Positions 7,800-11,746 of a stretch of DNA of 11,746 nt are shown here, in pieces (position 1 is the first letter of the stretch; the number at the start of each line of letters is the position of its first letter). The DNA lies in the NCBI GenBank assembly GCA_903932695.1, contig CAIZGZ010000027.1, positions 1 through 11,746 of the forward strand, given 5' to 3'. Source of the stretch: an uncultured Actinomycetes bacterium. GTDB taxonomy: Bacteria; Actinomycetota; Actinomycetes; Nanopelagicales; Nanopelagicaceae. The notes below the pieces were generated by a model that saw only the letters and a program-made list of their open reading frames with translations, searched no databases and was not told the DNA's origin. A program made the position numbers and the translations under genes.

Positions 7800-7811
7800 T
7801 CAGTGACTAGC

Positions 7812-7845
7812 TCCTGACCTCAATCGTGTCAGAGTGAGTTCAGGA
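7812..7845 (+). promoter_or_regulatory. Imperfect stem-loop between subunit B and signal peptidase genes
   Basis: TCCTGACCTCA (7812-7822) pairs with TGAGTTCAGGA (7835-7845): 10 of 11 pairs with one C/T mismatch and a 12-nt loop. No U-tract follows, so it is not a classic intrinsic terminator. It could stabilise the upstream subunit mRNA 3' end or attenuate read-through into the peptidase gene. Confidence 0.4.
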
Positions 7846-7864
7846 TTAAGCCGCTGGGTTTGAT

Positions 7865-8614
7865 ATGAAGAAGTCGTCTTCTGAAGTTTCCACACCGGAG
7901 ACTTCAGAAGGCTTTCTTCAATTTACAGCGGAGAGTGTTTTCTCTGACAGCGCAGGAAAAGCAGTATGGATCGATCGGGCTCAGGCTCCTATCGATTCAA
8001 ATCTATTGATTACGGTTTCAGACCCACAAGGAGTCCATACTTCGTGGGTAAGGGCAGATTCGATTGAAGAAGTAACCGGTAACGATTTGGTACAAGCGCC
8101 ACAAGAGCGCATCGTTGTTAAGCAGAGCAAGTGGCTCGTCTACACCTCTCGAGCACTCAAGATCTCTGGATTCTCACTTATTGGCATATTGCTCGCCTTC
8201 TCAGCACTTTCAATGACCGATGTCATTAAGGCACGTATCGTGCTGACCGGCTCGATGGTTCCAACGATTAATCCGGGGGATATCTTGATCACCCTCAATC
8301 CCAAGTACAAAGTACCCAAGCTGGGGGATGTCGTTGCATACGAGGCTCGCACCTTTGCTGGAGCTCCTGTTGGAGTCTTCTCCCACAGAATTATTGCTGG
8401 AAATCTCCAAGATGGTTTTGTTGTGAAAGGTGATCACAACCCAACACCAGACGTTCAACACCCCAAGCTGCCCGATATCTTGGGAGTGGGAATCTTTGTT
8501 ATTCCATTTATCGGAAAGTTTTTAACCAAGCAGGCTCTGATCTTCATGGTTCCGATCGTTATCGGATTGTGGATTGCCTTTGATGCGATGAAGGATGCCC
8601 CAATTGAAGAGTAA
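7865..8614 (+). CDS. SipW-type (archaeal/ER-type, Ser/His) signal peptidase I with N-terminal cytoplasmic extension
   Basis: The protein has 249 residues. It cleaves signal peptides of exported proteins at the outer face of the membrane. TM1 is about 97-117 and a second TM about 221-240. Catalytic Ser130 lies in VLTGSMVPTINPGDILI (box B). His174 in VFSHRII replaces the lysine of ordinary bacterial LepB, and the Asp box is KGDHNPTPD (Asp190, Asp196). This Ser/His/Asp set defines the archaeal/eukaryotic and SipW branch. Residues 1-90 form an unusual polar extension before TM1, with no recognised domain. The start has only a weak upstream Shine-Dalgarno. Adjacent secreted subunits with AxA-like cleavage regions are the probable clients, as SipW serves TasA in Bacillus (known for that system, inferred here). 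The 3' end overlaps the next gene by 20 nt. Confidence 0.93.
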   Translation: MKKSSSEVSTPETSEGFLQFTAESVFSDSAGKAVWIDRAQAPIDSNLLITVSDPQGVHTSWVRADSIEEVTGNDLVQAPQERIVVKQSKWLVYTSRALKISGFSLIGILLAFSALSMTDVIKARIVLTGSMVPTINPGDILITLNPKYKVPKLGDVVAYEARTFAGAPVGVFSHRIIAGNLQDGFVVKGDHNPTPDVQHPKLPDILGVGIFVIPFIGKFLTKQALIFMVPIVIGLWIAFDAMKDAPIEE

Positions 8615-10280
8615 GCAGACACCAGTTTTGAAGCGTCGCGGATTGCGCCAGGTAGCAGCAACCCTGCTTCTCGTCTTTGGCTCGCTCCTGATCGCACCCG
8701 CAATCAGCCATGCGGAAGAGATTCCGATTCTGACCTGGGAGCGTGGCAAAGAGCAGAATATTGTCCTAGGTGGGCAAACCAAGCAGTCGCACTGGGATAT
8801 CTATCTGGTCGATTCCAGTAACAAAAACTCACGTGCCTTCACTCAAAGCGTCGCAAACGCCAAAGGATTTATTGTCTACTCGATTCTTGTACCTGAAACC
8901 GAGCCACTGGGTGCCTATCACTTAGAGGCAAAGGGTAAAGATGGCACAGATAAAGTTGTCGCTGGTGTACAGGTTGTAGCTCGCGCTACCTACCAAATTA
9001 CGCAAATTCCAACCGACCTCCGCCTGCTCTTTATTTTCTACGCACTTTTCACCGCGACCTTCTCGATTATTCGCGGACGTCGATATTCCTACTTGGCTTT
9101 TGCGCGACATGCTCGCTTCAAATCTAAAGAAGCTGAAGTAGATCCAGAATCAAAGCCCAAGATCCATTCGATTATTCAGCCGCTCTATACCTTTAGATTG
9201 CGCCGCCAACTTGGCATGGATATGTCCTTCCTTCGCTTTGTGACACTCCGTGATGGGGAAGTGCTCCACAAGGCTGCGCCGAATATCTGGGCGGTTCTGC
9301 CATTCCTCACCTTTATGGCTGGCACCTACGAAGCCGTGATGATGCAGGGCCATCAACTTGTGCCTCACATGGCAATGATCTGGTACTCGCTCTTCGCAAT
9401 CATTGGCGTGATCGATGCGGCCTCTGGTTTTGCAGCAGCGATTGGGTTCTTCGTTGCACAGATTCTCTTCGTCGATATCTCGTCGCTTCGTTCAATTTTG
9501 ATCGACGTTACCTTTACGATGCCGTGGTTCGCACCATCCATGCTCGCCTCGATCTACTACTTGACACTCAAGATCGATTACTTCGATTACCTGACAAAGT
9601 TCGGGGCCAAGACCAAGATCGCCCTATCACTCGCTTTCTCATCCCTCTTTGGAGGGGCGTCGGTAGTCTTTGCATCGGTGCTGCTTCAAAGTTTGCTCAT
9701 CAATCAATTCACTTCGCCATTTATGCGCTGGCCGCTCGGTCTAATTGTGGTGGCGGCCTTGGTTGGCAAGAACCTACTCAACGAATTGATCGATATGCGC
9801 GTTCTTAAGCGTGACTCATCGGTCCGGGTTGAGGTCGAAAGCATCTATGTCGCTCGCGTTCTCTCGCCAAGCTTTGCAACCTTGCTCGCGGTTGGTGTGC
9901 TGGGCTTGATCTATGTCTGGACCCAACAGCTAGTCACATCGTTGATTGTGACCGCATTGCTGGTCCTGCCCTACGCACTGCTCTTCGTGATCTTCCCGGA
10001 GTTCGCCGGGCGTAAATTGCCCACCTTCCCTCGGAATATCACGATCGAGGCCACTTTGATGGCGATCGTGGCCGGAATAGTCTTCTTTGCCATCGAAAAA
10101 TTGCCCCTCGAGGTCATTCAAAAGTCCAGAACCTTTATACTTTTGGGCGTAGTGCCCAGCGTGATCCACGCCCTCTACTCGGTGGTGGTGGATTCCAGTG
10201 AACGAGCAAAACGCAAGGCGCTAGAAAATGAGAGTTCTGATAACGAGTTAGCAGGAAAGGTAGGTGGATCAGATGAATAA
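8595..10280 (+). CDS. Polytopic membrane protein with signal peptide and extracytoplasmic N-terminal domain, unknown function
   Basis: The protein has 561 residues if read from the ATG at 8595. In-frame TTG codons at 8604 and 8628 are alternatives; the last gives a compact signal peptide start (KRRGLRQ). A signal sequence runs to about 40 (APAISHA|EE). Residues about 41-130 form a probable beta-sandwich domain outside the membrane (ILTWERGKEQNIVLGG, WDIYLVDSS, LGAYHLEAKGKDG). The first TM after it is about 141-159, followed by a basic cytoplasmic loop (160-225). About nine or ten further TMs lie between about 230 and 533, then an acidic tail (ERAKRKALENESSDNE). No transporter, glycosyltransferase or secretion-ATPase motif was recognised. 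Overlap with the peptidase gene (20 nt) and the collagen-like gene (8 nt) ties it to the fibre operon. Assembly, export or anchoring of the surface proteins is an inference. Confidence 0.85.
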   Translation: MPQLKSKQTPVLKRRGLRQVAATLLLVFGSLLIAPAISHAEEIPILTWERGKEQNIVLGGQTKQSHWDIYLVDSSNKNSRAFTQSVANAKGFIVYSILVPETEPLGAYHLEAKGKDGTDKVVAGVQVVARATYQITQIPTDLRLLFIFYALFTATFSIIRGRRYSYLAFARHARFKSKEAEVDPESKPKIHSIIQPLYTFRLRRQLGMDMSFLRFVTLRDGEVLHKAAPNIWAVLPFLTFMAGTYEAVMMQGHQLVPHMAMIWYSLFAIIGVIDAASGFAAAIGFFVAQILFVDISSLRSILIDVTFTMPWFAPSMLASIYYLTLKIDYFDYLTKFGAKTKIALSLAFSSLFGGASVVFASVLLQSLLINQFTSPFMRWPLGLIVVAALVGKNLLNELIDMRVLKRDSSVRVEVESIYVARVLSPSFATLLAVGVLGLIYVWTQQLVTSLIVTALLVLPYALLFVIFPEFAGRKLPTFPRNITIEATLMAIVAGIVFFAIEKLPLEVIQKSRTFILLGVVPSVIHALYSVVVDSSERAKRKALENESSDNELAGKVGGSDE

Positions 10281-11208
10281 AGCGAAGCGACTGCTGATCC
10301 TGCTCGCTATCTTCACGCTCTCCGGAATCGGAATCACCTACGCCTCAGGTAATGGCGCGAATCAAGTTTCGAATTTCTTTATGGGCGGCGCAAACCTCGG
10401 CAGCGCAAATGTTGACCAGGTGCTCGCGCTTCTCGTTGGCCCTCAAGGCCCTCCGGGACCTGCTGGCGTTGCCGGTAAAAATGGTTTTGTTGGAATGAAT
10501 GGCCTGAACGGCAAAGATGGAATTGATGGCGCCCCTGGCGCTGTAGGTCCACAAGGTCCACAAGGACCAGCCGGTGCGCAAGGTCCCCAAGGTCCAGCTG
10601 GTCCTGCGGGAGCAGACGGTCGCAACGGTGCCAATGGTTCTTCTGGTTCCAACGGTGCATCGGTTGTAGAAGTCGCAGTAGATGGCAACACTCCGGGTCA
10701 ATGTTATGGAGTCGGTGGCGTGAAGTTCACCGATGGTGCCGGCAACGTCACTTACGCCTGCAACGGCAGCGGTGGCAGCGGTGGCGGATCTACCGGCAAC
10801 ACCAATTTGGGCGAGGGGCAACTCTCGATCAATTCGTGCGCAACGACTGCAAGCATCGCCCTCAATCAATCATTCACGGGAACTGATTTCCGTCTTACAT
10901 CAGTAGACATCAGCGGTATCGGAAGTGCCTGCGATAACGAATATCTCTCGGTCTTCTTCCCAATCCAAAGTTCACTCTCGGTTCCCTCTACGCATTTCAG
11001 CGCCGGCGATCATCTCAAGTGTCAGATTCATCTGCCTGCTTCGGGAATCCCAGCTCATGTGATTCTCACCGACAACTCCAATGTCTCTGGCATTCCTAGC
11101 GTCACCTGTGTTGATCAGACCACCAGCAACTCATCACTCTTGCTCGGCGACATCAGCACCCTCGACCTTGGTACCGCGGTCGGTTTCACGATTGGAACCA
11201 CTCCATAA
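10273..11208 (+). CDS. Secreted collagen-like protein with C-terminal fibre-subunit-like domain
   Basis: The protein has 311 residues. The ATG at 10273 has AGGTGG five bases upstream; a GTG at 10264 in the same frame is possible but less well placed. A signal peptide (NKAKRLLILLAIFTLSGIGITYAS) ends near residue 25. After a Gly/Asn-rich spacer come 25 uninterrupted Gly-X-Y triplets (residues 56-130), often GPQ or GPA. A small two-cysteine module follows (GQCYGVGGVKF...TYACNG, Cys144/Cys163), of the kind seen after many bacterial collagen repeats, then a GSGGSGGGS linker. The C-terminal domain (about 178-311) has four cysteines (189, 220, 250, 279) and strands LNQSF and FRLTSVDISG resembling subunits A and B. 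It probably forms trimeric triple-helical stalks with globular ends on the cell surface (inferred from the repeat). It has no sorting signal or C-terminal TM. Confidence 0.9.
   Translation: MNKAKRLLILLAIFTLSGIGITYASGNGANQVSNFFMGGANLGSANVDQVLALLVGPQGPPGPAGVAGKNGFVGMNGLNGKDGIDGAPGAVGPQGPQGPAGAQGPQGPAGPAGADGRNGANGSSGSNGASVVEVAVDGNTPGQCYGVGGVKFTDGAGNVTYACNGSGGSGGGSTGNTNLGEGQLSINSCATTASIALNQSFTGTDFRLTSVDISGIGSACDNEYLSVFFPIQSSLSVPSTHFSAGDHLKCQIHLPASGIPAHVILTDNSNVSGIPSVTCVDQTTSNSSLLLGDISTLDLGTAVGFTIGTTP
10438..10662 (+). repeat. Collagen-like Gly-X-Y repeat, 25 triplets
   Basis: This is a perfect 9-base-periodic coding repeat: 25 consecutive Gly-X-Y triplets starting GPQGPPGPAG and ending GSNGAS, with no interruption. 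Proline-rich triplets (GPQ, GPP, GPA) at both ends flank a polar middle (GKNGFVGMNGLNGKDGID). Codons vary between units, so it has not expanded recently by slippage. Confidence 0.92.
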
Positions 11209-11746
11209 TGGCAAAAGTCCCAGGCAAGAAGGATGCTCCGCAAGAGCCGCAAATTCACCGTATTGCACTTCCCGTAAGCGATGAGAGCCTTGTAATCGAT
11301 CTACCCGATGGCCAAAAACTCGTCGTCGGAAAGATGGCCACCGGTTCAGTCATTGAGGTCGCAACCTGGCGCGGTACTGGTCGCCCCGACTCACGCACCA
11401 CACGTTTGATGCTTGGCATGTCCAATGCAACGGCAGCAGAACAAGCCACTACCGAAGCGGCCCAATCTGCTGGCGATGCCGAAAGCTCACAGGGGATCGG
11501 CAGCTTTGTGGCAAAACTCCAAGGATTAGTCGGCGGCATCAAGCTTCCAAAGTTCGCTGCAAAGAACGAGCCAGCAGGGGAGAGTGCGGACTCAGATTCG
11601 TTACAGAGTTTCTCATTACCAGCAGAGAGTGAGCGCTCTGAAAAAATTGAGAAGGCTCCTAAGAGCGAAAAGTCAGATCGCCGCTCGCTCTGGAGTCCAC
11701 CGACTCCAGCCGACAGCACCTCTGGCGAAGCGGATAAGTGGCTAGA
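11208..11746 (+). CDS. Cytoplasmic-looking protein of unknown function, 3' partial
   Basis: The ATG overlaps the stop of the collagen-like gene (TAATG), and the frame stays open for 179 codons to the window end, so the C-terminus is missing. There is no signal peptide (starts MAKVPGKKDAPQEPQ). Residues about 17-80 look folded, with beta-hairpin-like sequence (IHRIALPVSDESLVIDLPDG, KLVVGKMATGSVIEVATW, RTTRLMLGMS). From about 80 onward it is Ala/Glu/Ser-rich and probably disordered (KIEKAPKSEKSDRRS, PPTPADST). Such a layout often precedes a C-terminal TM or a second domain, which would lie beyond the window. A long open frame on the opposite strand (11255-11719) was judged a shadow because this frame is translationally coupled and continuous. 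No family was recognised; a cytoplasmic accessory of the operon is possible. Confidence 0.72.
   Translation, partial: MAKVPGKKDAPQEPQIHRIALPVSDESLVIDLPDGQKLVVGKMATGSVIEVATWRGTGRPDSRTTRLMLGMSNATAAEQATTEAAQSAGDAESSQGIGSFVAKLQGLVGGIKLPKFAAKNEPAGESADSDSLQSFSLPAESERSEKIEKAPKSEKSDRRSLWSPPTPADSTSGEADKWL

Noticed and set aside
10345..10869. Long - strand frames opposite the collagen-like gene
   Set aside because: They arise from the periodic Gly-X-Y codons; the protein readings are low-complexity (Thr/Trp/Leu or Pro/Ala repeats) and have no promoter or ribosome site.
11255..11719. 154-codon open frame on the - strand
   Set aside because: The + strand frame from 11208 is open throughout, begins with a TAATG coupling to the collagen-like gene and continues the operon. 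The - strand frame is its shadow.
1..11746. CRISPR arrays, tRNA/rRNA genes, insertion sequences, att sites
   Set aside because: I saw no regularly spaced repeats, cloverleaf or rRNA sequence, transposase/integrase motif or target-site duplication on reading the window.

Overview
The window looks like chromosomal DNA from a Gram-positive bacterium of roughly 50% GC. An actinomycete is most likely, possibly one of the small free-living aquatic lineages. The grounds are an archaeal/ER-type (SipW-like) signal peptidase beside secreted substrate-like proteins, very tight gene packing, start codons that follow -10-like hexamers as in leaderless transcripts, and no outer-membrane machinery. No rRNA, tRNA or taxonomic marker gene is present, so the assignment is an inference. 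Nearly every protein here is membrane-bound or secreted, so this is a cell-surface locus.

Region 1 (1-4167, + strand) is the 3' part of a giant secreted multidomain protein. It contains Ig-like repeats, a LamG/concanavalin-like domain, a long glycine-rich domain, MBG-type modules and a terminal IPT/TIG-like domain. Region 2 (4171-5456, - strand) is a two-gene, translationally coupled operon. It encodes a two-TM cytoplasmic/membrane protein and a small protein whose single TM matches the MotB proton-channel helix, including its aspartate. It converges on region 1 with only 3 bases between stop codons. Region 3 (5457-6233) holds a 45-bp divergent promoter region and a gene for a secreted Ser/Pro/Thr-rich protein.

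Region 4 (about 6234-11746, + strand) begins with a 154-bp regulatory region containing dyads and direct repeats. A six-gene operon follows: two small secreted paralogues, a SipW-type Ser/His signal peptidase, a polytopic membrane protein with an extracytoplasmic N-domain, a secreted collagen-like protein, and a cytoplasmic-looking protein cut off by the window end. The last four genes overlap or nearly overlap one another. The C-terminal domain of the collagen-like protein resembles the two small paralogues, sharing a GxG start, cysteines and an F-x3-[ST]-[IV]-[TD]-[VI] strand. All three may therefore be subunits of one surface structure.

Working model (inference): the SipW-like peptidase matures the small subunits and perhaps the collagen-like protein, the polytopic protein helps export or anchor them, and the product is a fibre or matrix comparable in logic to Bacillus TasA/SipW but with different subunits. 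The MotB-like pair may be an ion-driven envelope motor or channel of the MotAB/ExbBD/ZorAB type. Its link to the surface proteins rests only on proximity.
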